Below, piece after piece: positions 45,136 to 54,012 of a stretch of 64,000 nucleotides of DNA; the first letter of the stretch is position 1, and each line of letters starts with the position of its first letter. A program made the position numbers and the translations under genes. The notes beneath the pieces were generated by a model. That model was given only the letters and a program-made list of their open reading frames with translations. It was not told the DNA's origin and did not search any database. This DNA comes from Halostella salina (GTDB lineage Archaea > Halobacteriota > Halobacteria > Halobacteriales > Natronoarchaeaceae), in assembly GCF_003675855.1 (NCBI RefSeq), contig NZ_RCIH01000001.1, positions 248,001-312,000 on the forward strand, written 5' to 3'.

Positions 45136-45143
45136 TGCTTATG
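45136..45143 (+). promoter_or_regulatory. TATA-like box for ribK-ribB
   Basis: TGCTTATG 25-32 bp before the ribK ATG and 19 bp after the inverted repeat. Confidence 0.45.
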
Positions 45144-45167
45144 CCGGCAGGCCGACTACCGTCGCGT

Positions 45168-45872
45168 ATGTCAGACGCAGCGTCGGTCGCGGTCGGGCCC
45201 GACGAACTCGCGGTGTTGAAGCTGCTCGCCCTCGACGGCGGACTGGGCGGTGAGTTCAAAACGTCCTGCGGGGCCGTCGCGAACCGGCTGGACGCCTCGG
45301 ACCAGACGGCCTCCCGCCGCCTCCAGCGGCTGGAGGACGCCGGCTACGTCGAACGCGACACCGTCTCGGACGGCCAGTGGGTCGCGGTCACCGACGCCGG
45401 CGAGCGCGCGCTCCGCAGGGAGTACGAGGACTACCGTCGCGTGTTCGAGGCCGACGCCGGCGTCGAACTCGCCGGCACCGTCACCGGGGGAATGGGCGAG
45501 GGCCGCCACTACATCTCGCTGCCCGGCTACATGGAGCAGTTCGTCGACCGCCTCGGCTACGAGCCGTTCGCCGGCACGCTGAACGTCGACCTGACCGACG
45601 AGAGCGTCCGGCGGCGCTCGGCCATGGCGTCGCTCGACCCGGTCCACATCGACGGCTGGGAGGACGAGGAGCGGACGTACGGCCCGGCGGTCTGTTACCC
45701 CGCGACGGTCGAGACGGCGGCGGGCGAGCGGTTCGAGGACTGCCACGTCATCGCGCCCGAGCGCACCCACCACGACGAGGACCAGCTGGAGGTGATCGCG
45801 CCGGTCAAACTGCGCGACGAACTCGGGATCGACGACGAGGACCGCCTGACGGTCCGGGTGTCGGAGCGATGA
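45168..45872 (+). CDS. ribK: Bifunctional CTP-dependent riboflavin kinase / regulator (RbkR)
   Basis: A 234-residue protein. The N-terminal winged helix (about residues 10-75; [24 protein letters not shown]) is fused to an archaeal CTP-dependent riboflavin kinase domain (about 100-230). That domain has [28 protein letters not shown] and the ELEV-like [13 protein letters not shown] motifs. It makes FMN from riboflavin and CTP and probably represses or tunes rib genes. The ATG at 45168 fits the TATA spacing. Its stop overlaps the ribB ATG by 4 bp. Confidence 0.92.
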   Translation: MSDAASVAVGPDELAVLKLLALDGGLGGEFKTSCGAVANRLDASDQTASRRLQRLEDAGYVERDTVSDGQWVAVTDAGERALRREYEDYRRVFEADAGVELAGTVTGGMGEGRHYISLPGYMEQFVDRLGYEPFAGTLNVDLTDESVRRRSAMASLDPVHIDGWEDEERTYGPAVCYPATVETAAGERFEDCHVIAPERTHHDEDQLEVIAPVKLRDELGIDDEDRLTVRVSER

Positions 45873-46522
45873 AACAGCAGCAGAGCACAGTCGAGCGCGC
45901 GGTCGAGGCGTTCCGCGCCGGCGAGCCCGTCCTGATCCACGACGCGGCCGACCGGGAGGGCGAGACGGACCTGGTCTACCCGGCGGCCGTCGTGACCGCT
46001 GCAGACGTGGCGCGCATGCGAAACGACGCCGGCGGGCTGGTGTGTACGGCGCTCGCCGACGAGGTGGCCGACGCCTTCGACCTCCCCTTCCTTGCGTCGG
46101 CGGTCGACCACCCCGTCACCGGCGACCACGACCTGGGGTACGACGACCGGTCGTCGTTCTCGCTGACGGTGAACCACCGCGACACGTACACCGGGATCAC
46201 GGACAACGACCGCGCGCTGACGATCAGCGAACTCGGGAAGGCGGCCGCCGATCCCGAAGGGACCGACTTCGCCGACGTGTTCCGGTCGCCCGGCCACGTC
46301 CACCTGCTGCGGGCCGCGCCCGGCCTCGTCGCGGACCGCGGCGGCCACACGGAGTACGCCGTCGCGCTGGCGCTGGCGGCCGACCGCGAACCCGCCGCGG
46401 TCGTCTGTGAGATGCTGGACGACGAGACCGGCGAGGCGCTCGCTCCCGAGGCCGCCCGCCGGTACGGCGAGCGGACGGGGACGCCGTTCGTCGAGGGCGA
46501 GCGGCTCGCCGACGAACTGTAA
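45869..46522 (+). CDS. ribB: 3,4-dihydroxy-2-butanone 4-phosphate synthase
   Basis: A 217-residue RibB that converts ribulose 5-phosphate to DHBP plus formate for riboflavin synthesis. The acidic metal site [12 protein letters not shown] is at about residues 28-39, and [11 protein letters not shown] with [11 protein letters not shown] in the C-terminal half are catalytic signatures. The ATG overlaps the ribK stop (ATGA), making a two-gene riboflavin operon with kinase and synthesis coupled. Confidence 0.95.
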   Translation: MKQQQSTVERAVEAFRAGEPVLIHDAADREGETDLVYPAAVVTAADVARMRNDAGGLVCTALADEVADAFDLPFLASAVDHPVTGDHDLGYDDRSSFSLTVNHRDTYTGITDNDRALTISELGKAAADPEGTDFADVFRSPGHVHLLRAAPGLVADRGGHTEYAVALALAADREPAAVVCEMLDDETGEALAPEAARRYGERTGTPFVEGERLADEL

Positions 46523-46558
46523 CGCGGTCGGCTCGACGAGCGCCTCGCCGACCGGCCC

Positions 46559-46966
46559 TCACTCGCGGATGGTGATGCCGGTCCGGTTGAGGTAGGCCCG
46601 GAACGTCTCCGTGTCGCCCGTGATGATGCGGCCGATGTTGGCCTCGTACTGCGAGATGGTGTACTGTCCCCCCTGAGCCTGGGGCGGGGTCGGCTCGGGG
46701 ACGAACGCACGCCCGTCGTCGACGCTGACGACGACGTGGTACTCGACGGGGGAGTCCCCGTAGTAGACGTAGTAGCCAAAGCGGGCGTTCGACCCCTGGA
46801 TCTGGGCGGTCCAGTGGGCGTCGTAGCGCTTGTCGAGCTGGTCCTCCCGGCTCAGCCGGAGCGCCACGTCCGGCTTGTACGTCCAGGTGCCCCGGTTCGC
46901 GAACTGGATCCAGTCGTTGAACTCCGAGGCGTCGATCATCTCCCGAACCTCCTCGTACGTCGTCAT
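46559..46966 (-). CDS. Conserved-looking hypothetical protein
   Basis: A 135-residue soluble, acidic protein. It has a helical N-terminus (EEVREMIDASEFNDWIQFANRGTWTYKP) followed by alternating strand-like segments rich in Tyr/Trp (NARFGYYVYYGDSPVEYHVVVSVDDGR) and a C-terminal GDTETFRAYLNRTG. No family recognised. A strong TATA box lies upstream. Converges on ribB with a 36-bp gap. Confidence 0.65.
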   Translation of the reverse strand: MTTYEEVREMIDASEFNDWIQFANRGTWTYKPDVALRLSREDQLDKRYDAHWTAQIQGSNARFGYYVYYGDSPVEYHVVVSVDDGRAFVPEPTPPQAQGGQYTISQYEANIGRIITGDTETFRAYLNRTGITIRE

Positions 46967-46990
46967 ATCCCACGTTTCCGAACCGGATTA

Positions 46991-47000
46991 CATAAACCTA
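46991..47000 (-). promoter_or_regulatory. TATA box for the hypothetical gene at 46966
   Basis: Minus-strand TAGGTTTATG 25-34 bp before the ATG. Confidence 0.55.
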
Positions 47001-47107
47001 ATTACAACTGTCGCCGCCCGGGTGCACGGTCCGACGTCGGTATACGATGAAACGACCCTGATCGAAAACCGTGAACACTCATTAGGGTGGGTGACAACTC
47101 CCCGAAC

Positions 47108-48037
47108 ATGAGCTTCGAGGACATGGACGTGGACACGATCTGGATGGACGGGGAGTTCGTCGACTGGGAGGACGCCCAGATCCACGTGCTGACCCACGGC
47201 CTGCACTACGGGAGCGGTATCTTCGAAGGCGTTCGCTGTTACGACACCGAGGAGGGGCCCGCGATCTTCCGGTGGGAGGAACACCTGGACCGGTTCTACG
47301 AGTCGGCCAAGCCCTACGACATGGAGATCGACTACTCCCGCGAGGAGCTGACCGAGGCGACCGAGACGCTGATCCGCGAGCAGGACCTGGAGTCCTGCTA
47401 CATCCGCCCCATCGCCTTCTACGGCTACGACAGCCTCGGCGTCAGCCCGGGCGACTGCCCGACCCGGGTCGCCATCGCCTGCTGGCCGTGGGGGACGTAC
47501 CTCGGCGAGGACGCCCTCGAAAACGGCGTCGAGGTCATGGTCTCCTCGTGGCGCAAGCACGCCTCAAGTCAGATCCCGACCAACGCCAAGACGACCGGGC
47601 TGTACGTCAACAGTATGCTCGCCGGCGAGGAAGCCCGCCGCAACGGCTTCACCGAGGCCATCGTGCTGAACAAGGAGGGCCAGGTCGCCGAGGGACCGGG
47701 TGAGAACCTGTTTCTCGTCCGCGACGGCGAACTGTACACGCCCGGCCTCGCCGAGAGCATCCTCGACGGGATCACCCGCCGGAGCGTGATCGAGGTCGCC
47801 CGCGATCTCGGCTACACCGTCCACGACGACGCCACCATCTCCCGGGGCGAACTCAACACCGCCGACGAACTGTTCTTCACCGGCACCGCCGCGGAGGTCA
47901 CGCCGATCCGGCAGGTCGACAACGTCGAGATCGGCTCCGGGACCCGTGGCCCCGTTACCGAGGAGATCCAGTCGGCGTTCTTCGACGTCGTCGAACGCCG
48001 CACCGACGAGTACGAGGACTGGTTCAGCTACGTGTAG
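47108..48037 (+). CDS. ilvE: Branched-chain amino acid aminotransferase
   Basis: A 309-residue class IV PLP aminotransferase that makes Leu, Ile and Val from their 2-oxo acids with glutamate. HGLHYGSGIFEGVRCY is at about residues 28-43, the PLP-binding lysine is in NAKTTGLYVNSMLA (about 159), and the EGPGENLFLV signature is near 198. Start at the ATG (MSFEDMDVDTIWMDG), with a CATTAGGG box about 25 bp upstream. Confidence 0.95.
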   Translation: MSFEDMDVDTIWMDGEFVDWEDAQIHVLTHGLHYGSGIFEGVRCYDTEEGPAIFRWEEHLDRFYESAKPYDMEIDYSREELTEATETLIREQDLESCYIRPIAFYGYDSLGVSPGDCPTRVAIACWPWGTYLGEDALENGVEVMVSSWRKHASSQIPTNAKTTGLYVNSMLAGEEARRNGFTEAIVLNKEGQVAEGPGENLFLVRDGELYTPGLAESILDGITRRSVIEVARDLGYTVHDDATISRGELNTADELFFTGTAAEVTPIRQVDNVEIGSGTRGPVTEEIQSAFFDVVERRTDEYEDWFSYV

Positions 48038-48127
48038 GCGGTCTCGCCCGCGTTAGCGTTTGCTTTCGCTACTTCCCGGTAAGCGTCCGCGCCGCTAGGC
48101 GATTACCGGTACCGGCGAGCAGCGCTA

Positions 48128-48799
48128 TCAGTCGTCGTCCGGTGTGCCATCGTTCGCGTCGCCGTCGCGGGCGTTCTCGATGACGTCGATCGGGATCCCG
48201 TTCTCGCCGCGGTCGGAGTCGCCGAAGCCGGCGCTGAGGATGCGCGTGAGGGCGTCTTCGACGCGCTCGTCGGTTTCGTTGATATCTTCGGGGGCGACCT
48301 CGATCACGAACCCGCTCGTGATGTTCGGCGCGGTCGGGAGGAAGATGATCTCGCGGCCGTCGTCGGTCGTGCGTCCGGTTTTGAACGCCGTCATTCGCAT
48401 CCCGGGCACCGGTTCGAGCTTCACGGGCGTCTGGAGCTGTTCGGTGCCGCCGAGCGCCGTCTCGGCGGCCATCTTCGACGCGTTGTACACCACGCGAAGC
48501 CCCGGGACCCGGTTTGCCACGTCGTCGACCGCCGCCTCGAAGAACCCGCCGATCGCCGTCCGCATGAGGTAGCCGACGGCGAACACGAGGATGATGAAGA
48601 CGGTGAGCGTCACCAGCACGCGGAGGGGGTCGAGGTAGTCCGTGCTGATACCGTACGCCCGGAGCAGGTCCGCGCTGACGATCATCTCGGGGGTGACGGA
48701 GGCGATCAGCCCGTACACCCACGCGATGACGTACGCCGAGATGATCACGGGGACGAGAACGATGAGTCCGCTCGCGAAGTCCCGCTTCCAGGAGGCCAT
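48128..48799 (-). CDS. DUF502 membrane protein
   Basis: A 223-residue protein with two N-terminal membrane helices (about 9-32 and 60-80) and a soluble domain with VPGLRVVYNASKMAAETALG and a PTAPNITSGFVIEV segment typical of DUF502. An acidic tail ends the protein. Plant homologues (LAZ1/COV types) are membrane proteins of unclear role; function is unknown here. The ATG at 48799 is 42 bp from the proline dehydrogenase stop. Confidence 0.82.
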   Translation of the reverse strand: MASWKRDFASGLIVLVPVIISAYVIAWVYGLIASVTPEMIVSADLLRAYGISTDYLDPLRVLVTLTVFIILVFAVGYLMRTAIGGFFEAAVDDVANRVPGLRVVYNASKMAAETALGGTEQLQTPVKLEPVPGMRMTAFKTGRTTDDGREIIFLPTAPNITSGFVIEVAPEDINETDERVEDALTRILSAGFGDSDRGENGIPIDVIENARDGDANDGTPDDD

Positions 48800-48841
48800 G
48801 TACGTCCCCCTTCAGAACCGGGGCTAATCAGCGCTTCCCAT

Positions 48842-49678
48842 TCACCCGGTCAGAACCGCCCGGGCGGCGAACAGCAGGTTCTCCTTGCGTTCGGCGACCC
48901 GCCGGTAGAAGTAGGAGAGCCACTTGTCGCCGTAGGGGACGTACTGCCACACTTCGTACTCCTCCGCGAGGTCGAACTGCGCGTCCTCGCGGACGCCCAT
49001 CAGCATCTGGATCTCGAAGTCGGTGCCGTACTCGTCGTGGAGGTCGGTCGCGTACTCGATCATCTCGGGGTCGTGGCTCCCGACGGCGACGCCGCGGTCG
49101 TACTCCCGGAACGCGAGTTCGAGCAGGTCGCGGTACGCCTCGTTGACCCGCGCCTTGTCGGTGTAGGCCACGTCGCCCGGTTCGTCGTACGCGCCCTTGA
49201 CCAGTCGGACCTTCCCGGGCACGTCGGCGAGCCGTTTCACGTCCTCGGTGGTCCGCTTCAGGTTCGCCTGGAGGCAGACGCCGACGCCGCCGCCGTGTTC
49301 CCGCGCCAGGTCCTCGTAGGCGTCGAGCGTCGCGTCGGTCGTCGTGTGGTCCTCCATGTCGACCCAGACGAACACGTCGCGCTCGGCGGCGTGGTCGACG
49401 ACCGCCCGGAGGTTCTCTCGGAACGTCTCCTCGCCCACGTCGAGGCCGACCTGCGAGGGCTTGACCGAGATGCAGACGTCGCCGGCGGTTGCCGCGATGT
49501 CCTCGACGAGGTCGCGGTACGCGTCGCGGTCGTCGGCAGCGGGGGCGGGGTTGTCGTAGTGCTCCCCGAGCAGGTTCAGGATGGCCCCCACGTCCCGGTC
49601 GTTGAGCCGTCGCGCGTGGTCCAGCGCCGCCGCGGGCGTCTCGCCCGCGACGAAGTTGCTCGCGATGGGCGGTATCAT
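48842..49678 (-). CDS. putA: Proline dehydrogenase
   Basis: A 278-residue single-domain PRODH (FAD TIM barrel), oxidising proline to pyrroline-5-carboxylate and feeding quinones. Conserved features: SVKPSQVGLD (about 71-80), VWVDMEDHTTTD (about 104-115), LQANLKRT, RLVKGAYDEP (about 158-167) and the C-terminal YVPYGDKWLSYFYRRVAER. No P5C dehydrogenase is fused or adjacent. The length matches the archaeal/Gram-positive monofunctional type. A TATA box lies 24-33 bp upstream. Confidence 0.92.
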   Translation of the reverse strand: MIPPIASNFVAGETPAAALDHARRLNDRDVGAILNLLGEHYDNPAPAADDRDAYRDLVEDIAATAGDVCISVKPSQVGLDVGEETFRENLRAVVDHAAERDVFVWVDMEDHTTTDATLDAYEDLAREHGGGVGVCLQANLKRTTEDVKRLADVPGKVRLVKGAYDEPGDVAYTDKARVNEAYRDLLELAFREYDRGVAVGSHDPEMIEYATDLHDEYGTDFEIQMLMGVREDAQFDLAEEYEVWQYVPYGDKWLSYFYRRVAERKENLLFAARAVLTG

Positions 49679-49701
49679 AGTCGACGCTTGGCGGCCGTTC
49701 C

Positions 49702-49711
49702 TTTTAGTTGA
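49702..49711 (-). promoter_or_regulatory. TATA-like box for proline dehydrogenase
   Basis: Minus-strand AACTAAAAGG 24-33 bp before the ATG at 49678. Confidence 0.45.
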
Positions 49712-49792
49712 TTACAAATCGGTCGCGGGCGGGTGCCCCCCGCCAAGAGACCGCTGCCGACCCGTGCCGCGGCGTTCGCCGAAACCACGCCC

Positions 49793-49800
49793 GATTAAGG
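49793..49800 (+). promoter_or_regulatory. TATA-like box for carS
   Basis: GATTAAGG 24-31 bp before the carS ATG. Confidence 0.4.
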
Positions 49801-49823
49801 GCCGGGGGTGTCTGTCGCCCCAC

Positions 49824-50369
49824 ATGAACATCGTCGACGCCATCGTCCTCGCGTTCTGGGTGATGTTGCCCGCCTACGTGCCGAACAACGCCGCGGTGCT
49901 CGCTGGCGGCGGCCGCCCCATCGACGGCGGCCGAACCTGGGGCGGCCGCCGCGTGCTGGGCGACGGCAAAACGTGGCGCGGCACGCTGGTCGGCACGCTC
50001 GCCGGCGCGGCGCTGGCGCTGGCCCTCTCGGCGGTCGCCGGGGATGTGGGGGACGTGCTCGGCGTCGCCCTCCCGACGTTCCCCGCGCCCGTCGTCGTCG
50101 CGCTTCCGTTCGGCGCGATGCTCGGCGACATCGCCGCCTCCTTCCTCAAGCGCCGCACCGGGCGCGAGCGCGGCGCGGCGTTCCCCGGCGTCGACCAGCT
50201 CGACTTCGCGGTGGCGGCCCTCGCGCTCGCGTTCCTCGCGGCCCCCGGGTGGGCGACCGAGACGTTCACGCTCCCGGTGCTTGCGGTGATCTTCGTACTC
50301 ACCCCCCTGTTGCACGTGACGACGAACATCGGCGCGTACTGGCTCGGGCTGAAAAACGAGCCGTGGTGA
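49824..50369 (+). CDS. carS: CDP-archaeol synthase
   Basis: A 181-residue membrane enzyme (former DUF46) with about five helices. It transfers CMP from CTP to unsaturated archaetidic acid (DGGGP), giving CDP-archaeol for polar lipid synthesis. Typical motifs: LPAYVPNNAAVLAGGG, RRVLGDGKTWRGT (about 42-54), GDIAASFLKRRTGRERGAAFPGVDQLDF (about 99-126) and LHVTTNIGAYWLGLK. Confidence 0.94.
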   Translation: MNIVDAIVLAFWVMLPAYVPNNAAVLAGGGRPIDGGRTWGGRRVLGDGKTWRGTLVGTLAGAALALALSAVAGDVGDVLGVALPTFPAPVVVALPFGAMLGDIAASFLKRRTGRERGAAFPGVDQLDFAVAALALAFLAAPGWATETFTLPVLAVIFVLTPLLHVTTNIGAYWLGLKNEPW

Positions 50370-50375
50370 GACGAC

Positions 50376-50383
50376 CTTTTTCC
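50376..50383 (+). terminator. T tract after carS
   Basis: CTTTTTCC beginning about 6 bp after the carS stop; a plausible haloarchaeal transcription end. Confidence 0.4.
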
Positions 50384-50455
50384 CGGTCGGGTGTCCTCGC
50401 TTGCCTCCGGCGCGCTGCGGGCACCCTCCCGGCAAAAAGCTCGGCCAAAAAACCC

Positions 50456-50482
50456 GGACGCGGCCGACGGCCGCGTCCGGCG
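50456..50482 (+). repeat. Perfect 12-bp hairpin in the carS-pyrE gap
   Basis: CCGGACGCGGCC / GGCCGCGTCCGG, all 12 pairs perfect, with a GAC loop. It follows an A-rich stretch (50436-50454). Very stable as RNA or DNA cruciform. Confidence 0.8.
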
Positions 50483-50486
50483 AAAC

Positions 50487-50505
50487 GGCGGCGAAGCCGC
50501 CGTAT
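50487..50505 (+). repeat. Perfect 8-bp hairpin following the first
   Basis: ACGGCGGC / GCCGCCGT with a GAA loop, beginning four bases after the 12-bp hairpin. The two form a tandem stem-loop pair. Confidence 0.75.
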
Positions 50506-50654
50506 GATCGACCACAGACGGCCAGCCCTCCCCCGTCCTCGCGCGGTGCTCGCCGGCGCGGCTCGCACCCGCTCGCGGCCCTGATAACGGTTCGAGGGAG
50601 TCCACACGATCGCATTCCACGGCGCTTAAGCCCCGGCGTCGCGCGGGAACGCCT

Positions 50655-51179
50655 ATGGCAAACGCCGACCTCATCGAGGCGCTCCGGGACGCCGACGCGG
50701 TGAAGTTCGGGGAGTTCGAGCTGTCCCACGGCGGGACGAGCGACTACTACGTCGACAAGTACCTCTTCGAGACGGACCCGCGCTGTCTCGAACTCATCGC
50801 CGAGGCCTTCGCCGAGCGCGTCGGCGACGCGAAGCTCGGCGGCGTGGCGCTCGGCGGGGTCCCGCTCGTCGCCGTGACCGCGGTGAAGGCGGGCAACCCC
50901 TACGTCATCGCCCGGAAGCAGCAGAAGGAGTACGGCACGGCGAACCTGATCGAGGGACGGCTCGACGAGGGTGAGGAGGTCGTCGTCATCGAGGACATCG
51001 CCACGACGGGCCAGAGCGCGGTCGATGCCGTCGAGGCGCTCCGGGACGCCGGCGCGACGGTCGAGCGGGCGCTCGTCGTCGTCGACCGCGAGGAGGGCGG
51101 CCGGGAGAACCTCGCGGACCACGGCGTCGAACTGGAAGCGCTGGTCACCGCCGAGGAACTGCTCGCCGCGCGCGACTAG
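50655..51179 (+). CDS. pyrE: Orotate phosphoribosyltransferase
   Basis: A 174-residue PyrE that joins orotate and PRPP to give OMP in pyrimidine synthesis. [19 protein letters not shown] lies near the N-terminus, a catalytic Lys-rich loop [10 protein letters not shown] is near residue 80, and the PRPP motif [13 protein letters not shown] is at about 109-121. Its stop shares CTAG with the converging small membrane gene. Confidence 0.95.
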   Translation: MANADLIEALRDADAVKFGEFELSHGGTSDYYVDKYLFETDPRCLELIAEAFAERVGDAKLGGVALGGVPLVAVTAVKAGNPYVIARKQQKEYGTANLIEGRLDEGEEVVVIEDIATTGQSAVDAVEALRDAGATVERALVVVDREEGGRENLADHGVELEALVTAEELLAARD

Positions 51180-51361
51180 GCCAACCGACTGTACAGCGTC
51201 CACGCGACTGCGAGCGCGGCGAAGCCGACGCCCAGCGCCGTCGCGGTCGGGGGACTGTCGCTAAAGCTCCAGCCGTACGCGAGGGAGCCGACGATGGCGA
51301 CGACGAACGCGACCGCACCGAGTATCTTGAGGACCGGCTGGTTGGATGCTCGTCCGGGCAT
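51176..51361 (-). CDS. Small two-helix membrane protein
   Basis: A 61-residue protein from the ATG at 51361 ([16 protein letters not shown]). Two hydrophobic helices at about residues 12-29 and 39-57 are joined by a short SDSPPTA loop. In-frame codons upstream of the ATG encode an unrelated basic stretch. No family recognised. Stop codon overlaps that of pyrE by 4 bp. Confidence 0.6.
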   Translation of the reverse strand: MPGRASNQPVLKILGAVAFVVAIVGSLAYGWSFSDSPPTATALGVGFAALAVAWTLYSRLA

Positions 51362-51518
51362 ACGCCGGACTTCGCCGGCGACCTTCATAAAGCGGTCGTC
51401 CGGTTTCAGCGCGAGAAACCGGTCCGTGGCGGCGGATCTCGCTGTCGTCCCATCCGTGTGCTCCCCCGGCGGCAGCATCGCAACGCTTTTTCGCTCCCCT
51501 TGCAAAGTGAGGACCACG

Positions 51519-51563
51519 ATGGCAGGTGTCCACTTTACAGGTCGGGCCTTCGCCCGCAACTAA
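51519..51563 (+). CDS. Possible 14-residue upstream ORF in the thrS leader
   Basis: ATG at 51519, stop TAA at 51561; the peptide is MAGVHFTGRAFARN. An ACGCTTTTT box lies 28-36 bp upstream, so a leaderless mRNA could begin at this ATG. Its coding sequence is part of the inverted-repeat structure before thrS. Only one Thr codon, so not a classical threonine attenuator. Could be chance. Confidence 0.25.
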   Translation: MAGVHFTGRAFARN

Positions 51564-51579
51564 CAACCACCGACACCTG
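51523..51579 (+). promoter_or_regulatory. Nested stem-loop in the thrS leader
   Basis: Outer 8-bp arms CAGGTGTC (51523-51530) and GACACCTG (51572-51579) enclose an inner 5-bp hairpin CGGGC-CTTC-GCCCG (51543-51556). The structure ends 44 bp before the thrS ATG and could control transcription or translation. Confidence 0.4.
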
Positions 51580-51623
51580 TCCGTTCTCTCGCTGGCGCTC
51601 GTCGACCAGCCAGGGGTGTAACC

Positions 51624-53573
51624 ATGTCACAGGAACCAGATTCACAGGGAGACCGGATCGCAGTCGTACTGCCGGATGGCTCGGAACTCGAAGTCGACCG
51701 GGGCGCGACCGTCGAGGACGTCGCCTTCGAGATCGGCCCGGGGCTGGGCCGGGACACTGTCGGCGGCCGGATCGACGGCGAACTCGTCGGCAAGGAGGTG
51801 CCGATCCACGAGGACGGTGCCGAGATCGAGATCGTCACCGCCGACAGCGACGAGTACGTGCGCGTCCTGCGCCACACCGCCTCGCACTGCCTCGCGCAGG
51901 CCGTCCAGCGCCTGTACGACGACGTCGACCTCGCGATCGGCCCGCCGACCGACGACGGCTTCTACTACGACTTCGACGACCTCGACGTCGACGAGGACGA
52001 CCTGGACGACATCCTCGCGGAGATGGAGGAGATAATCGACGCCGACTACGACGTTGTGTACGAGGAGGTGTCGGTCGAGGACGCCCGCGAGCGCCTGGCC
52101 GACCAGCCGTACAAGCTCGAACTGCTGGAGGAACTCGCCGACGAGGGCGAGACGGTCTCGTTCTACAGTCAGGGCGAATGGGAAGACCTCTGCAAGGGCC
52201 CCCACGTCGACTCGACCGGCGAGATCGGCGCGGTCGAACTGCTGGAGATCGCTGCCGCGTACTGGCGGGGCGACGAGGACAACCCGATGCAGACCCGCAT
52301 CTACGGCACCGCCTTCGAGTCCGAAGACGATCTGGAGGCGTTCAAGGAGCGCCGCCGCGAGGCCGAGCGACGGGACCACCGGAAGATCGGCCGCGAGATG
52401 GACCTGTTCTCGATCCAGGACGTGACCGGGCCGGGGCTGCCGCTGTACCACCCACCGGGCAAGACCATCCTCCGCGAACTGGAGTCGTTCGTCGAGGACC
52501 TCAACCTCGACGCGGGCTACGAGTACGTCGAGACGCCCCACGTGTTCAAGACCGACCTCTGGAAGGAGAGCGGGCACTACGAGAACTACCGGGACGACAT
52601 GTTCGTCTTCGACGTCGACGACGACGAGTACGGACTCAAGCCGATGAACTGCCCGGGCCACGCGACGATCTTCGACGACAGCTCCTGGTCCTACCGCGAC
52701 CTGCCGATGCGGTACGCCGAGAACGGGAAGGTGTACCGCAAGGAGCAGCGCGGCGAACTCTCCGGGCTCTCGCGGGTCTGGGCGTTCACCATCGACGACG
52801 GCCACCTGTTCGTCCGCCCCGACCAGATCGAGCGCGAGGTCGAGCAGACGATGGACATGATAGACGAGGTGCTCTCGACGTTCGACCTCGACTACGAGGT
52901 CGCGCTCGCCACCCGCCCCGAGAAGAGCGTCGGCTCCGACGAGATCTGGGAGCGCGCCGAGTCCCAGCTGGAGTCCGTCCTCGAATCCCGGAACTTCGAC
53001 TACGAGGTCGAGGAGGGTGACGGCGCGTTCTACGGCCCGAAGATCGACTTCGCGTTCGAGGACGCCATCGGCCGCCGGTGGGACGGGCCCACGGTCCAGC
53101 TCGACTTCAACATGCCCGAGCGCCTCGACCTGAGCTACGCCGGCGAGGACAACGAGGACCACCGTCCGGTGATGATCCACCGCGCGCTGTACGGCAGCTA
53201 CGAGCGATTCTTCATGGTGCTCATCGAGCACTTCGCCGGCAACTTCCCGCTGTGGCTCGCGCCCGAGCAGGTCCGCGTCCTGCCGATCAGCGACGACAAC
53301 CTCGGCTACGCCCACCGCGTGAAAAACGAGTTCGACGGGTTCCGCGTCGAGGTCGACGACCGCGACGGCACCATCGAGCGCAAGATCCGCGCGGCCCACG
53401 ACGACCGCGTCCCCTACATGATCATCGTCGGCGACGACGAGGAAGAAGACGGGAACATCTCCGTGCGCGACCGCGAGGAGCGCCAGGAGTACGACGTCGA
53501 GATCGACGCGTTCCGCGACCACCTGCGCGCGGAACGCGACGAGAAGCGCACCGACGCCGACTTCCTGGCGTAG
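51624..53573 (+). CDS. thrS: Threonyl-tRNA synthetase, bacterial-type
   Basis: A 649-residue class II synthetase. TGS domain (about 10-70), tRNA_SAD editing domain with [12 protein letters not shown] (HxxxH, about 82-88) and [12 protein letters not shown], catalytic core with [10 protein letters not shown] (zinc Cys) and the later class II motifs, then an anticodon-binding domain (about 540-640). This is the bacterial domain plan; most archaeal ThrRS have a different D-amino-acid-deacylase-like N-terminal editing domain. That points to ancient transfer from bacteria. Leader contains a stem-loop. Confidence 0.95.
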   Translation: MSQEPDSQGDRIAVVLPDGSELEVDRGATVEDVAFEIGPGLGRDTVGGRIDGELVGKEVPIHEDGAEIEIVTADSDEYVRVLRHTASHCLAQAVQRLYDDVDLAIGPPTDDGFYYDFDDLDVDEDDLDDILAEMEEIIDADYDVVYEEVSVEDARERLADQPYKLELLEELADEGETVSFYSQGEWEDLCKGPHVDSTGEIGAVELLEIAAAYWRGDEDNPMQTRIYGTAFESEDDLEAFKERRREAERRDHRKIGREMDLFSIQDVTGPGLPLYHPPGKTILRELESFVEDLNLDAGYEYVETPHVFKTDLWKESGHYENYRDDMFVFDVDDDEYGLKPMNCPGHATIFDDSSWSYRDLPMRYAENGKVYRKEQRGELSGLSRVWAFTIDDGHLFVRPDQIEREVEQTMDMIDEVLSTFDLDYEVALATRPEKSVGSDEIWERAESQLESVLESRNFDYEVEEGDGAFYGPKIDFAFEDAIGRRWDGPTVQLDFNMPERLDLSYAGEDNEDHRPVMIHRALYGSYERFFMVLIEHFAGNFPLWLAPEQVRVLPISDDNLGYAHRVKNEFDGFRVEVDDRDGTIERKIRAAHDDRVPYMIIVGDDEEEDGNISVRDREERQEYDVEIDAFRDHLRAERDEKRTDADFLA

Positions 53574-53663
53574 ACCCGTCTGCCCCTTACAGTTCGGCTG
53601 GACTGCCGGATCAGCCGATCCTCACAGCCTGCGACCGAAACGGGTGCCGTCGATGGGAAATAG

Positions 53664-53673
53664 TATTTATATC
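53664..53673 (+). promoter_or_regulatory. Strong TATA box for the 62-residue membrane protein
   Basis: TATTTATATC, the best TATA match in the window, 21-30 bp before the ATG at 53694, inside an unusually A/T-rich stretch. Confidence 0.65.
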
Positions 53674-53693
53674 TTGAATTGAATCTCGGAATT

Positions 53694-53882
53694 ATGGGTG
53701 TGCTTCGACGACTTCCCGTTCACGTACTGCTGTTTGCCGCCATCGTCGTAACTGGGTTTTCCGTGTTTTTGCTGTTCGAAACCGGTTCGGCGGAGTCTCT
53801 CCTCGTGGTACTATCGCTGTACGGCGGTCTCTCGATCATCCTTGCAGTGAGGTTACTCCGGGTCTCGAAGGATCATGCGTAG
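53694..53882 (+). CDS. Small two-helix membrane protein
   Basis: A 62-residue protein (MGVLRRLPVHVLLFAAIV...) with two hydrophobic helices at about residues 8-28 and 36-54, a short acidic loop (ETGSAES) and a basic C-terminus (RVSKDHA). Strong TATA box supports the ATG start. Base composition is less GC-rich than its neighbours, hinting at a newer or transferred gene. No family recognised. Confidence 0.65.
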   Translation: MGVLRRLPVHVLLFAAIVVTGFSVFLLFETGSAESLLVVLSLYGGLSIILAVRLLRVSKDHA

Positions 53883-53983
53883 TTCAACCCCTCACGGTGT
53901 GCGAGAGTGCCGGAGGTCGTCCGCTGTCGTTTCGGCGTTTGTGCAGGTGCTGCCGTGTTTTGCGCTCGGCTGACACCGATGTA

Positions 53984-53992
53984 TTCATATTT
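53984..53992 (+). promoter_or_regulatory. TATA box for gfcR
   Basis: TTCATATTT 21-29 bp before the ATG at 54013, which argues against an upstream GTG at 54001 as start. Confidence 0.55.
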
Positions 53993-54012
53993 GTGCAACT
54001 GTGACTATCGTC

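Noticed and set aside
50510-50654. Possible short gene between the hairpins and pyrE
   Set aside because: Frames here have no start with promoter spacing and encode Arg/Pro-rich sequence; they look like noncoding GC-rich DNA.
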